Positions 45,094 through 54,299 are shown, numbered from the stretch's first letter. The stretch: 64,000 nt of DNA from Arachidicoccus terrestris (GCF_020042345.1 NZ_CP083387.1:186001-250000), one strand, 5' to 3'. Notes: a model not told the origin generated them from the letters alone. Numbers and translations: made by a program.

Positions 45094-46047
45094 ATGCTGT
45101 GTAAAAAACAAATAAGATGGGCCCTCCTGCTGCTCACGGGGATGATTTTACAAACGGGATATGTAAAAGCACAATCCGGCCAACCGGATATCTATCCCAT
45201 GGCGGTGGGTTTCTCTTTTCCCCTATCGAAAATAAACGATAGTTCAATGGCCAGGATAAAATCGGTCGGAATTGACTGTATTGAAATCGCGGGTATCAGT
45301 GCATTGGTAGATAAGCAGACCCATCTGCGGTACAGTGATGATCAGTTGCGCCAAATGGCCCTAAAGGCCAAAAAAGCCGCTGATAAGGCAGGCGTTAAAA
45401 TATGGTCCATTCACATGGGATACGGGAGCCATATAGATTTATCGGAAAGAGATGAAAGCAAACGCCAAAAAACGATCACCTTCCATAAAAAAGTACTGGA
45501 TATGTGCGAGGTATTACGACCACAAATTATCTTGTTTCATCCCAGCTGGTATCTGGGGCTCCATGAGCGCCAGCAGCGGACAGACCAACTGATCAAGTCC
45601 TGCAAGGAGCTCTTACCCATCATCGAAAAACAGGGCGCTACCATGGTCGTGGAGAATATGCTGGGATTTGAGTTGCAGAAAGACGAAAAATATGAGCGGC
45701 CCCTTTGCAGAACGGTGGAAGAAACAAAACGTATCTTCTCAAGACTGCCGGCAGCCATCGGTTCCGCTATTGACATGAATCATATCAAAAACCCGGAAAA
45801 GCTTATCCTAGCCATGGGTGGCCGGCTTAAGACACTACATGTCGCAGATGGTAACGGCAAACAGGAAAATCACTACCTTCCCTGCTCCGGCAAAGGAGAA
45901 AATAACTGGAATGCGATTTTAGGTGCATTATATACTGTTCGTTACCGTGGGCCGTTTATGTTTGAATGTCACTATAAAGATATCAGTGAGCTTCCCGCGT
46001 GCTATAACACACTTTATGAAGACTATCAGGCTTCTATAAAGCACTAA
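45094..46047 (+). CDS. Secreted sugar phosphate isomerase/epimerase-like protein (AP endonuclease-2 fold)
   Basis: 317 residues with a signal peptide (LLLLTGMILQTGYVKAQ), so it is periplasmic. The TIM barrel of the xylose-isomerase-like/AP-endonuclease-2 family is visible: SVGIDCIEIAGISALVD, IWSIHMGYGSHIDLSERDES, IILFHPSWYLG, ATMVVENMLGFEL, GSAIDMNHIKNPEKL and LKTLHVADGNGKQENH, with the metal-binding E, D, H and E (FMFECHYKDISE). Members isomerise, epimerise or act on 3-keto sugars. An exported copy in a SusCD locus suggests processing of a sugar or uronate before uptake; the substrate is unknown. Confidence 0.82.
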   Translation: MLCKKQIRWALLLLTGMILQTGYVKAQSGQPDIYPMAVGFSFPLSKINDSSMARIKSVGIDCIEIAGISALVDKQTHLRYSDDQLRQMALKAKKAADKAGVKIWSIHMGYGSHIDLSERDESKRQKTITFHKKVLDMCEVLRPQIILFHPSWYLGLHERQQRTDQLIKSCKELLPIIEKQGATMVVENMLGFELQKDEKYERPLCRTVEETKRIFSRLPAAIGSAIDMNHIKNPEKLILAMGGRLKTLHVADGNGKQENHYLPCSGKGENNWNAILGALYTVRYRGPFMFECHYKDISELPACYNTLYEDYQASIKH

Positions 46048-46094
46048 ATTGATAATAACCTAATCCGCGTATAAAACAAAAATACCTGAGTGTT

Positions 46095-47381
46095 ATGCAA
46101 ATATTAGAGATAGGCAAACCGATGGCAGCGGCAAACAGATGCACAAGACTGATTGTTGCTGCCCTTTGCTGGGTGTTGGTGTTGGTGCTGGCGACCACTC
46201 CGCTCAAGGCCCAGCAGGCCGGGCCAAAAGACACAGCTTTCTTACTTACGGAACATATTTACCCATTTGCCGCTGCGGTAAATGCCCAACCTTCGGTGAG
46301 AACTACCCTGGCGAGGTATAAGCCACTCCGCAAAATTGCCCGCGCCCGTAATAAATTACTTCAAAAGGACCTGAAGACCGGTCAGCTGGAGAAAGCCATC
46401 CGTGATATGGAACCCAGCCCCGAAGACGTCAGAACAATCATTCAGAGCCTGGTACGTTTAAATAACGACAACCCGGAGATGGCTACTTTTGTAGAGCAGT
46501 TACGGACGACACAGGTTTATACCTGGAGCGCCGGGGACCCCGATTCTGCTTTTCTGCGTAAGATGGTTGAAAATCTAACATCGGGTATGGCATATGCCGC
46601 CCATGTATATCTATTCGGAGAGAAACCCACCTACGGCAAAATTGATGCAATCAGTATCGATTTAAAGACGCCCGAGATCCGGGCAGTATTATCGGATTCT
46701 TTAAGGCGTTGGCTAAAAAATGAATCAGCGGATCTGTTTTATGATATGCCTCTGAAAACAGCGCTGACCGCTTTACAAATGAACGGCAGAACTGAAGCGA
46801 TCTGGTATGATCCCCTGACGGAAGGTATGAATGCAGCGCCTGTGGCTGCAATTAAAAATACAGATTTCTCTAACTATATTTACAGCGCGATCCTGGTACC
46901 GGGCCTCGGTCCGGAAAAGTCGGGTATCCGGCTGACCGAAGGCGGTAAGGCCAGGTGTAGAATGGCCGCCAGAGAATTTGAGAAGGGAGAAGCGCCGTTT
47001 TTGATTGTGTCCGGCGGCCATGTACATCCGAATAAAACACCGTATTGTGAGGCCGTAGAAATGAAAAAGTATATGGTGGATAGTCTCCATATGAATGAGA
47101 GCAGTATTCTTATCGAACCCTATGCCAGGCATACCACGACCAATCTGCGCAATGCAACCCGGCTGATTCAGTTGACCGGCATGCCCTTAGATAAGGCGGT
47201 GCTTATCGTAACAGATGAAAGCCAATCTTCCTATATCAACAAAGGTATGCGTAAAACATCTCTGAGAGACCTCGGATATACACCGTATGAACAACTGAAG
47301 ATACTGTCTGCGACACACACTGTTTTTACGCTGAACTCAAAATCCTCACTGGTCAATCCACTGGATCCATTAGATCCATAG
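46095..47381 (+). CDS. YdcF/ElyC-like (DUF218) exported protein
   Basis: 428 residues. An in-frame ATG at 46122 gives a cleaner signal peptide (MAAANRCTRLIVAAL, cleavage after PLKAQ), so the true start may be 27 bases later. The C-terminal part is DUF218: YIYSAILVPGLGPEKSGIRL, FLIVSGGHVHPNKTPYCEAV, SILIEPYARHTTTNLRNATR and KAVLIVTDESQSSY. The N-terminal 200 residues are helical and unassigned. DUF218 proteins such as ElyC and SanA affect envelope polymers in other bacteria. It sits between the isomerase-like gene and the SGNH esterase and probably belongs to the same operon. Confidence 0.8.
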   Translation: MQILEIGKPMAAANRCTRLIVAALCWVLVLVLATTPLKAQQAGPKDTAFLLTEHIYPFAAAVNAQPSVRTTLARYKPLRKIARARNKLLQKDLKTGQLEKAIRDMEPSPEDVRTIIQSLVRLNNDNPEMATFVEQLRTTQVYTWSAGDPDSAFLRKMVENLTSGMAYAAHVYLFGEKPTYGKIDAISIDLKTPEIRAVLSDSLRRWLKNESADLFYDMPLKTALTALQMNGRTEAIWYDPLTEGMNAAPVAAIKNTDFSNYIYSAILVPGLGPEKSGIRLTEGGKARCRMAAREFEKGEAPFLIVSGGHVHPNKTPYCEAVEMKKYMVDSLHMNESSILIEPYARHTTTNLRNATRLIQLTGMPLDKAVLIVTDESQSSYINKGMRKTSLRDLGYTPYEQLKILSATHTVFTLNSKSSLVNPLDPLDP

Positions 47382-47407
47382 GTCGCGAACAAAAATAAAC
47401 TATAAAA

Positions 47408-48556
47408 ATGCATACCCATATCATATATCGCTTCAAAAAAAGATTAGTCTACGACCTATGTCTGTTAACAACTCTGGCATTGATGGGCCTGCAGGCCATT
47501 GCCCAACCAGTTAGAGAATCACGCTTACCCGGTCGCCAATATATCAATGCCCATGACTTGTTACTTACAGGCCGGGGCGCTACTGTTCCTACACTAGGCT
47601 ATAACAGGATCGACAGTAATTTACTCGGGGCCATTCCCCACCGCGTAGCGGAGTTATCCAAAAACACGGCCGGTTTACAGGTAGATTTTATCACCAACAG
47701 TTCGAGCATCTCTTTTAAATGGACGCTTGATAAATACAGTGTACTTCCGAATATGACACCTATTGCCAAAAATGGTTTAGATCTATACGCGTTTAGGAAT
47801 GATTCATGTCAATTCGTGGCAACGGCAGCAGCAACGGGTGACAGATCGGAGAGAACCGCCATTAGCCATCTGGATGGCACAATGCGCCATTACCGCTTGT
47901 ATTTGCCGCTTTATAGCAGCCTAACCGAACTCTATATTGGCATTGACAGTGGCGCTGTAATACAGATACCTAAAATAGAGAAGCGACCTGAGATTGTCAT
48001 TTATGGCACCAGCATCACGCAGGGCGCATCGGCGTCCAGGCCGGGCCTTGCCTATCCTGCTATTCTATCCAGGCAGTTGGATGCTACTGTTTACAATATG
48101 GGCTTTAGCGGCAGTGGTAAAATGGAACCAAAGATGGCTGAGATCATCGGGCACATGCCTGCAGATCTATATATTCTGGACTGTGTCCCTAATATGACGG
48201 CAGATCTCATCCACAAAAGAGCGATTCCATTCGTACGCATTCTAAGAAAAATAAAGCCCGCCATCCCGATCTTATTTATGGAAAGTCCGATACGGGAAAC
48301 TTCATTTTGGGATATGAATATGAAAAAGCGTATGGCCGCGCAAAATAAGGCCATCTACGAAGTGTTTCAGTCTCTTAAAAAAGAAGGATTGAAAAATATC
48401 TATTATCAAAGTGCGGCAGACCTATCCGGCCATGACCATGAAGCCACTATAGATGGCACTCATTTAACAGATGTAGGATTTAGCCGGTTAACAACCATTG
48501 TGGAAAAGAAGATAAGGGAGATAGTGCCTGTACTGTTTGGAAAAGCATCAGATTAA
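47408..48556 (+). CDS. SGNH/GDSL-type esterase with N-terminal GxDLY domain
   Basis: 382 residues with a signal peptide (ALMGLQAIAQ). The N-terminal jelly-roll domain carries GLDLYAF, the GxDLY motif that precedes this SGNH subfamily. The hydrolase domain has VIYGTSITQGASASRPGLAY (block I, GTS in place of GDS), NMGFSGSGKMEPKMAE (block II, Gly), YILDCVPNM (block III, Asn in modified form) and DGTHLTDVGF (block V, Asp-x-x-His). Likely an extracytoplasmic deacylase acting on acetyl or other ester groups of a glycan. It follows the YdcF-like gene by 26 bases. Confidence 0.85.
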   Translation: MHTHIIYRFKKRLVYDLCLLTTLALMGLQAIAQPVRESRLPGRQYINAHDLLLTGRGATVPTLGYNRIDSNLLGAIPHRVAELSKNTAGLQVDFITNSSSISFKWTLDKYSVLPNMTPIAKNGLDLYAFRNDSCQFVATAAATGDRSERTAISHLDGTMRHYRLYLPLYSSLTELYIGIDSGAVIQIPKIEKRPEIVIYGTSITQGASASRPGLAYPAILSRQLDATVYNMGFSGSGKMEPKMAEIIGHMPADLYILDCVPNMTADLIHKRAIPFVRILRKIKPAIPILFMESPIRETSFWDMNMKKRMAAQNKAIYEVFQSLKKEGLKNIYYQSAADLSGHDHEATIDGTHLTDVGFSRLTTIVEKKIREIVPVLFGKASD

Positions 48557-48784
48557 AGTCGCTGCAAATGTGGCCCACCACTGTTGGATAGGCGTCCGCC
48601 CATAGGTGCAGTTCAGTAATATAATTGTCTATAGGATGTAATGGCAGTTATTTTAGAAAAATCTCTCGTACAACTAAACAACAAAAACAGGCAGAGTATA
48701 CATTGATGGTTCTCAACTAAATAGGGAGTCATCAACTGGTTTTGCGGACGGCGGAGACCGCACATTGCCTCCTGCTGCAGCAAT

Positions 48785-49193
48785 GACCGCGTTAGGGTTC
48801 TGTATTCTAATAAAACGCAACTGTTTAGTAAAGTCCCTGTCAGATATCTCACTGGGAAAGCTACTGACCCCAGCTAGCGTACAAATGCGACTGGTATGGC
48901 CGGAAGTTTGTCAAAGCTGACCGGTTCTCCCCCGCTTCCAAAACCTGTCATGTTTGCGGGGAAAGAAAGAAGACCTGACTTCGGCAGACAGGACATGAAC
49001 CTGCAGCTGCTATCATACCAACCATGACAGAGATGTCAATGCCGCACGGAACATACTCAGGGAAGGTCTAAAAATATTGTCTGGTTGTGGTGCTCGGCCG
49101 GACATTAAACAAAAACAGGCGAAGACGTCTTCACAGGGAGAGTCCGTGAAACCTGAAGCAAGGCTATGCAAAAGGAAAAAAATGCATAGCTGA
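48785..49193 (+). pseudogene. Decayed IS605-family tnpB (C-terminal part)
   Basis: Joined across frames, the translation matches the TnpB C-terminus. IKRNCLVKSLSDISLGKLLT comes first, then after a frameshift near 48865-48874 LAYKCDWYGRKFVKADRFSP and ASKTCHVCGERKK. A one-base loss near 48970 shifts the frame to DLTSADRT, followed by stop TGA at 48996 where TnpB has tryptophan. TCSCYHTNHDRDVNAARNIL completes the zinc finger and RuvC-III region, and the frame ends at 49193. CxxC pairs of the zinc finger and the DRDVNAA motif are clear. The N-terminal two thirds are missing or unrecognisable. Confidence 0.8.
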
Positions 49194-49222
49194 GCAGCTA
49201 CAATAAAACAAACTATTTATTG

Positions 49223-49254
49223 TTTGAATAGATAAATTTTGTTTTATAATTTTG
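49223..49254 (+). promoter_or_regulatory. Consensus Bacteroidota promoter downstream of the tnpB remnant
   Basis: TTTG at 49223-49226, 20 bases, then TAATTTTG at 49247-49254: a full match. What it drives is unclear; the DUF1990 gene begins 376 bases downstream, with the unidentified frame in between. Confidence 0.6.
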
Positions 49255-49465
49255 GCTAAAGCCTTGCTTTTACTGTTTAAAAAAGATTACATTGTCCGGA
49301 GAAGGTCTCGCGCTGGTTGGAAAAAAATCACAAGATGAACTGATTAAAGAGCCTCCCTATTATGTGCGATTTATAGATGATGAACTCAATAGTATTATCC
49401 CACAACATTCTCAACAGTCAAAAAAAAACAACGAAAAGGAAAAACGCTATTCTTACAACGATTGA
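49250..49465 (+). other. Unidentified open frame, possible gene fragment
   Basis: An open frame without ATG; the only plausible start is TTG at 49292 (57 codons). The translation contains PPYYVRFIDDELNSIIPQHS and a lysine-rich tail KKNNEKEKRYSYND. Its codon pattern looks coding, but I recognise no family. It may be the end of a truncated gene brought in with the neighbouring element. Confidence 0.3.
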
Positions 49466-49630
49466 TGCACTCCTGCAATGCTAAATCAAAAAAACACATA
49501 CATTGTCAATACTAAAATCACTCAGCGAGCGGCTGTACATTTAGGCTAACTTTTCCAATGATGACAAAAGTGACATATGTCCACAACGCACTTATCAAGA
49601 AACCTAAAACTCAAAACAATCTGATAAAAC

Positions 49631-50215
49631 ATGAAAATATACATAAGAGACCAACAGAAAAAGCTAAAATCGCATCTTGATTATTTGAAAAACAAGGATG
49701 TAATGCCTTATGATAAAAATCATTTAAATGAAAAGACATCTACAATTAACCTGGTCACCTCGTCACATATTGAAAATTTAGATATAAGATTTCTGTTCAA
49801 TTATAAAATATTTCCAGTTAACATTATGTCCTTCAAAACTCAATGGCAGGAAGAAGGTAGAGAAATGAGAGTTGGAGACACTATTGTGCAACAAGTATAT
49901 ATTCCTCCTATAAAAAAAATTTCGCAAAAATTAATATTCGGTGTACGAATAAGTGAGATATTCAATTTACCCTTTAAAAAAGGCTTTAGCTATGAAACGC
50001 TGGCTGGGCATGTTGAAAGAGGGGTATCATCATTTACAATAGAAACAATCAGTCAAGAAAGACTAATTTTCAAAATTCATACCTATTCAAAGCCTTCTAC
50101 TATTTTAACCAAATTATTCGGCACAACATTATCTATTCCCTATCAAACGTTTTGTACCAAAACGGCCTTGAAGAATGTAAAAAAGCAGGTAGAAAGTAAT
50201 CTACAGCCAGATTGA
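49631..50215 (+). CDS. DUF1990 family protein
   Basis: 194 residues. The signature is strong: FNYKIFPVNIMSFKTQW, EGREMRVGDTIVQQVYIPP, KLIFGVRISEIFNLP and KGFSYETLAGHVERGVSSFT, with the C-terminal IHTYSKPSTILTKL. DUF1990 is a soluble family of unknown function in bacteria and plants. The gene and its surroundings are clearly richer in A and T than the flanking genes, and it lies beside a tnpB remnant, which suggests acquisition by transfer. Confidence 0.85.
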   Translation: MKIYIRDQQKKLKSHLDYLKNKDVMPYDKNHLNEKTSTINLVTSSHIENLDIRFLFNYKIFPVNIMSFKTQWQEEGREMRVGDTIVQQVYIPPIKKISQKLIFGVRISEIFNLPFKKGFSYETLAGHVERGVSSFTIETISQERLIFKIHTYSKPSTILTKLFGTTLSIPYQTFCTKTALKNVKKQVESNLQPD

Positions 50216-50288
50216 GTTAAAACTTATTATAAATATTTAAGAGATGCTAAAACTCAAGATAACCGACGAATCAAGATCCAACTTTTTC

Positions 50289-51863
50289 TTATTTTGCCTC
50301 TCCCGCTAAAACTGCCGCCGCATCCTCTTGTTTGTACTGCACGATCAGCTTATCCATTTCGGTTTTCAAGCCTCTGACCAGAGCCGACCTTTTATTGGCT
50401 TCATAAATATTATGCAGCTGTTCAGGGTCGTTTTGCAAGTCATATAATTCCCAGTAGTCTTTGGGGGGATACCTTAACTTTCCTTTCTTCGCCTCGGTGA
50501 AACGGGGAGGTGTATAGAATCTGACCAGCACATATCTTTCTGTCCTCAGACCAAAATGAGGCAGTGCGTTATGCTCATTCGGATATTCATAATAATGATA
50601 GAATACCTCATTTCTGAAATTCTTATGCTCCCCTTTAAATACTGGAATCAAAGATTTTCCCTGCATGTCACCGGGTACTTTCAATCCTGCCAGCTGCATA
50701 AAAGTGGGTGCCATGTCCAGTAACATGACCATCGTACTGTCACGGGTTCCCGGCCGGATCAGTTCCGGATATCTGATCACCAGCGGCGTTTTCATAGACT
50801 GCTCATAAATAAACCTTTTATCGAACCAGCCGTGTTCACCCAAATACATCCCCTGATCGGAAGTGTAAATCACAATCGTATTTTTTCCAAGTCCGTTTTT
50901 ATCAATATAGTCAACAATGCGACCAACATTTCTATCCAGACTGAGTACGGTCGCATAGTAATCCCGCAGATACCTTTGGAACTTCCATTCTGTTAAAGCC
51001 TTACCCACTAAATGCCGGCTTTTAAAATCCTGATAGATGGAATCATAATACTGATCAAAGTACTTTTGCTGTGAGGGTGTAAATCTTGTGTAGCCCGATT
51101 TTCCGAACCCGGTATCTGGCTTCATTTTTAAATCATAGCCCAGTCGCATGGTATGGGCTATATTCATATTATTGACCTTACCGGCATACCGGTTTGGAAA
51201 GCTGTCATAAAAATCATCCGGCAGCGGAAATTTCACATGATCAAACGCTCCCAGGTCAGCGGTATCCGGCATCCAGGTCCGGTGTGTCGCCTTCTCTCCT
51301 ACGACCAGACAAAAGGGTTTAGAAGTGTCTCTGTTTTTCAGCCAATCCAGGCTGAGATCTGTGATTACATTGGTGCAATAACCTTCTATCCGTGATTTTT
51401 GATCGTTTTCATCGATGAAAACCGGATTATAATATTGTCCCTGACCTGGCAAAATCTTAAAATAAGAAAAGTTCTTAGGTAAGCTTTTTAGGTGCCATTT
51501 ACCAATCCATGCCGTCTGATAACCGGCACCTGTCAGGTAACTGGCAAAGGTCGGTTGTGCGGGATCAAAGCGAGAGCGGTTATCTTTAAAGCCATTGATA
51601 TTACTATATTTACTGGTCAACAGACAAGCTCTGCTGGGTCCGCATAGAGAATTGGTCACAAAAGCGTTGGTATAAGTAGCGCCTTCCCGGGCTAGCTGGT
51701 CGATATGAGGCGTTGCTCCATATGAAGCTCCATAAGCTCCGATGGATTGATAGGCATGATCATCTGAGACAATGATCAGAATATTGGGCCTGGATGTATT
51801 TTGGGCCCGCACTTTCAACAGGCATACGAATAGCCAACCCAGCAAAACAACTGTTCTTTTCAT
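50289..51863 (-). CDS. Type I sulfatase, exported
   Basis: 524 residues with a signal peptide ending KVRAQ. RPNILIIVSDDHAYQSIGAY supplies the first metal-binding aspartates (34-35). The formylglycine site is NSLCGPSRACLLTSKYSN, a C-x-P-S-R motif with Cys74, which must be converted to formylglycine by a separate maturase not in this window. GYQTAWIGKWHLKSLP, TIVIYTSDQGMYLGEHGWFD and MKTPLVIRYPE complete the active site. Pattern and length suit the family that removes sulfate from GlcNAc-6-sulfate or other glycan sulfates. It is transcribed toward the SusCD locus but separated from it by the IS remnant. Confidence 0.93.
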   Translation of the reverse strand: MKRTVVLLGWLFVCLLKVRAQNTSRPNILIIVSDDHAYQSIGAYGASYGATPHIDQLAREGATYTNAFVTNSLCGPSRACLLTSKYSNINGFKDNRSRFDPAQPTFASYLTGAGYQTAWIGKWHLKSLPKNFSYFKILPGQGQYYNPVFIDENDQKSRIEGYCTNVITDLSLDWLKNRDTSKPFCLVVGEKATHRTWMPDTADLGAFDHVKFPLPDDFYDSFPNRYAGKVNNMNIAHTMRLGYDLKMKPDTGFGKSGYTRFTPSQQKYFDQYYDSIYQDFKSRHLVGKALTEWKFQRYLRDYYATVLSLDRNVGRIVDYIDKNGLGKNTIVIYTSDQGMYLGEHGWFDKRFIYEQSMKTPLVIRYPELIRPGTRDSTMVMLLDMAPTFMQLAGLKVPGDMQGKSLIPVFKGEHKNFRNEVFYHYYEYPNEHNALPHFGLRTERYVLVRFYTPPRFTEAKKGKLRYPPKDYWELYDLQNDPEQLHNIYEANKRSALVRGLKTEMDKLIVQYKQEDAAAVLAGEAK

Positions 51864-52078
51864 AAATTCTAGTGTCTATTGTTGCAAAAAACAAGTTAGG
51901 TAGGCAATAAAGATAAACGAAATCGGCAAACAAAACTATAATATGTATGACTTTTTAGATAAAACAATAAGCAACCAAATATCCATTATCCTGCAAAACA
52001 ATAATAATAAACAACAACTTATATAAAATAAGTATCGTAAACAGGGCCCCAACTTCTTTCGTAAATATTAATTGTTTA

Positions 52079-53149
52079 TCAATGCAGTGCATGGCGTAAA
52101 AACTGCAACCAGTTTCCATGCATAATTTTTTGAATATCAGCGGCGGTGTACCCGGCTCCGGCAAATATCTCCGGCAGTTTACCCAGATCTGATATATCCT
52201 CCAGGTCATAGGGCGATTGTTCTTTGCCAAAAGCACCATCCAAGTCAGAACCGATGCCGATATGATCCGCGTTTCCAGCCAGCTGACAAATGTGATCCAT
52301 ATGCTGAAATAAGGTGTGGAGACTGCAATTCATTTCGTTAGGATCAGATACACCTCTTTGCCAGCCAGGCACCATCATCCATGCGTCAAGTGCCCCTCCG
52401 ATAACGGCGCCTCTGTCAATCAGAGCCTGGATCATCTCATCGCTAAATTGCCGGTTATGATCCACAAGTGACCTGCAATTATTATGACTGGCCCAGACGG
52501 GACCCTGATAGATATCCATTGCATCCCAAAAAGCCTTATCACATAAATGGGTAACGTCTAAAATCATTCCAAGGCCATCCATCTCATACAGTAACGCCTT
52601 ACCTGCTTCAGTTAATGATGCAGAGCTGTCCGTACCGAAAGCGTACCGGCCCGGGCCATAATGCGCAGGGCCTACCGCCCGGAGGCCGTCCTGATAGGCA
52701 TGATGTAAATGGTCCAGGGTGACGAGTGAATCAGCTCCTTCCAGACTTCTGATATATCCGATAGGCAGCTGGGCGGTGCTTACACCGCTTTGCCATAAGC
52801 TCACCACTTCTTCCAGGCTCTTTATGTCCGTAATCGCTTTAAGCTCTCCTATGCGTTCCATCTCCCGGTACCAGGCCAGTTGCCCCTGCGTCTGGGCCCA
52901 AGCTTGTTCGGGAGAGTGCCATCCGGGGAGTGTACTCCCTTTTTTTACAAAACGGGCAATCTGAGTGGCCACTACGATACCGATGTTGCCTTTGCGTAGC
53001 GCCGGAAAACTCACCGTCCCTTTTGACCTGTCAGGAAGATCGGTCAATCCCTTTTCCGACTCCCTGATCTCATCGACCCTTAAACGGAGATCCCGGTTCC
53101 ACTCCATGGCATTCATTGCCAGATCCAGATGGGCATCTATCGTGAACAT
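52079..53149 (-). CDS. Membrane-dipeptidase-type M19 peptidase
   Basis: 356 residues, no signal peptide. The metal sites of M19 are all visible: FTIDAHLDLA (H-x-D), YIRSLEGADSLV (bridging glutamate), LDVTHLCDKAFWDAM and VWASHNNCRSL (histidines), and HIGIGSDLDGAFG (aspartate). Bacterial M19 enzymes hydrolyse dipeptides, including those with a D-residue at the C-terminus. It is the last gene of a four-gene minus-strand operon; its start is 9 bases from the stop of the PLP-enzyme gene. A role in releasing D-amino acids is inferred from that context. Confidence 0.9.
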   Translation of the reverse strand: MFTIDAHLDLAMNAMEWNRDLRLRVDEIRESEKGLTDLPDRSKGTVSFPALRKGNIGIVVATQIARFVKKGSTLPGWHSPEQAWAQTQGQLAWYREMERIGELKAITDIKSLEEVVSLWQSGVSTAQLPIGYIRSLEGADSLVTLDHLHHAYQDGLRAVGPAHYGPGRYAFGTDSSASLTEAGKALLYEMDGLGMILDVTHLCDKAFWDAMDIYQGPVWASHNNCRSLVDHNRQFSDEMIQALIDRGAVIGGALDAWMMVPGWQRGVSDPNEMNCSLHTLFQHMDHICQLAGNADHIGIGSDLDGAFGKEQSPYDLEDISDLGKLPEIFAGAGYTAADIQKIMHGNWLQFLRHALH

Positions 53150-53158
53150 AGCTTTTTT

Positions 53159-54289
53159 TTAAAAATTGATCTTTCTTTTTCTGGCTTGTATCTGCCATTG
53201 GTCGGCAATTTTCCCATCTTTGACCACCCAGCCATGATCATAGAGTGCCACTGTGGGGCAAATATGGTAAGGTATCGCATACAGCAATTCTCCCACCTTA
53301 GGTAAGGCAGAAAGGCTCCCTTCTGGCAACCTCACATTTAGATGCTCCTCACTTTGAAAGACCGCTTCCAGTTCTGGGTAATTCAAGAATTCTGCTCTTG
53401 GGAAAGGCATTTCAGAAGCAATTGCTTTTGTCCCCATATCGAGCGTGCAGGTGCCATTGTCCAATACATCAATTACCCGCGTCACTACCAGGGCAGCTGG
53501 TTTAAAAGGCAGGTCCGGAAAATGGGTCCCATATCCCATGTCCCAAAAAACAAAGGTCCCCGGACTCAGCTCTGCGCCACTTCTGTGTATATGTGTTGAA
53601 AAAGAAGGCGATCCTCCAATAACCAGCTTTAAGGGAGACTGGCTGATCTGGTTTAGTTTTTTAAGTAATAGTTCTATGGGTGCAAATTGCCGGTCGCTTT
53701 CTTTTTGCCGCTCTGCCGGGTCCTCAACTTTCAGGTGTCCATCATAAACATGAAGTCCCATTATCTCAATGCCGGATAGTTGCCTGATATCATTAAAAAG
53801 GTCTTCCGCTTTATCCAGGCTGATACCGGTTCTATGCATCCCCGCATCGACATCTATATAGACTTTTAATAGCATGCCAGCCGATTTTGCCCGTCTGCTA
53901 AGCGTTTGAGCGTTATGAAAATTTGACACAAGGCAACTGAAGGCAGTTTTAGGATATCGCTGAATCAGCTGTAACCAGCGCTCCAGGTCGGGACCGATCA
54001 AAGGATAGGCCAATAATACGTCCGCCGCGTTCACCTGTGCCAGCATCTCCGCTTCCGCAATAGTGGCACATTTAAAACGTGTAATATAATGTTGTTGCAA
54101 TATCCGGCAGACTTCAGGCATTTTATGCGTCTTGACATGTGGTCTGATCCTGCTATCATCTCCCACCATTTTTTTCAGACGTCTGATATTATCCAGTAGA
54201 CGGTCGTAATAAATCACCAGTGCCGGACTTTCCAGGGCACGGGTATCTTCTATCTCATACCAAGGGTGCTCCTCCATTCCTGTTGCCAT
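53159..54289 (-). CDS. Fold-type III PLP enzyme (D-threonine aldolase / D-serine dehydratase family)
   Basis: 376 residues from the ATG at 54289 (MATGMEEHPWYEIED); the frame opens 49 codons earlier inside ridA and is not a credible start. The alanine-racemase-like barrel has RPHVKTHKMPEV (PLP lysine), KVYIDVDAGMHRTGI and LVIGGSPSFSTHIHRSGAEL. The C-terminal domain contains YHICPTVALYDHGWVVKDG, whose H-x-C is the metal-binding pair of D-serine dehydratase and D-threonine aldolase. It converts D-serine to pyruvate and ammonia or splits D-threonine. The neighbouring permease and RidA favour a dehydratase, but both activities fit. Confidence 0.85.
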   Translation of the reverse strand: MATGMEEHPWYEIEDTRALESPALVIYYDRLLDNIRRLKKMVGDDSRIRPHVKTHKMPEVCRILQQHYITRFKCATIAEAEMLAQVNAADVLLAYPLIGPDLERWLQLIQRYPKTAFSCLVSNFHNAQTLSRRAKSAGMLLKVYIDVDAGMHRTGISLDKAEDLFNDIRQLSGIEIMGLHVYDGHLKVEDPAERQKESDRQFAPIELLLKKLNQISQSPLKLVIGGSPSFSTHIHRSGAELSPGTFVFWDMGYGTHFPDLPFKPAALVVTRVIDVLDNGTCTLDMGTKAIASEMPFPRAEFLNYPELEAVFQSEEHLNVRLPEGSLSALPKVGELLYAIPYHICPTVALYDHGWVVKDGKIADQWQIQARKRKINF

Positions 54290-54299
54290 ATGATATATT

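Larger units (their letters stand above)
48557..49630. other. Gene-poor region holding IS605 remnant, a promoter and AT-rich DNA
   Basis: 1074 bases. The first 230 bases show nothing recognisable. A broken tnpB occupies about 48785-49193, a consensus promoter lies at 49223-49254 and an unidentified open frame at 49250-49465. The last 160 bases before the DUF1990 gene are AT-rich with no recognised element. Confidence 0.5.

Noticed and set aside
48613..48852. Minus-strand frame with a plausible-looking tail over the tnpB remnant
   Set aside because: The opposite strand reads as TnpB (KSLSDISLGKLLT) in this stretch, so the minus frame is a shadow.
51931..51938. TAGTTTTG (minus strand) as the sulfatase promoter
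   Set aside because: The -7 match is exact, but the nearest -33 candidate is 26 bases away, so it was left out of the feature list.
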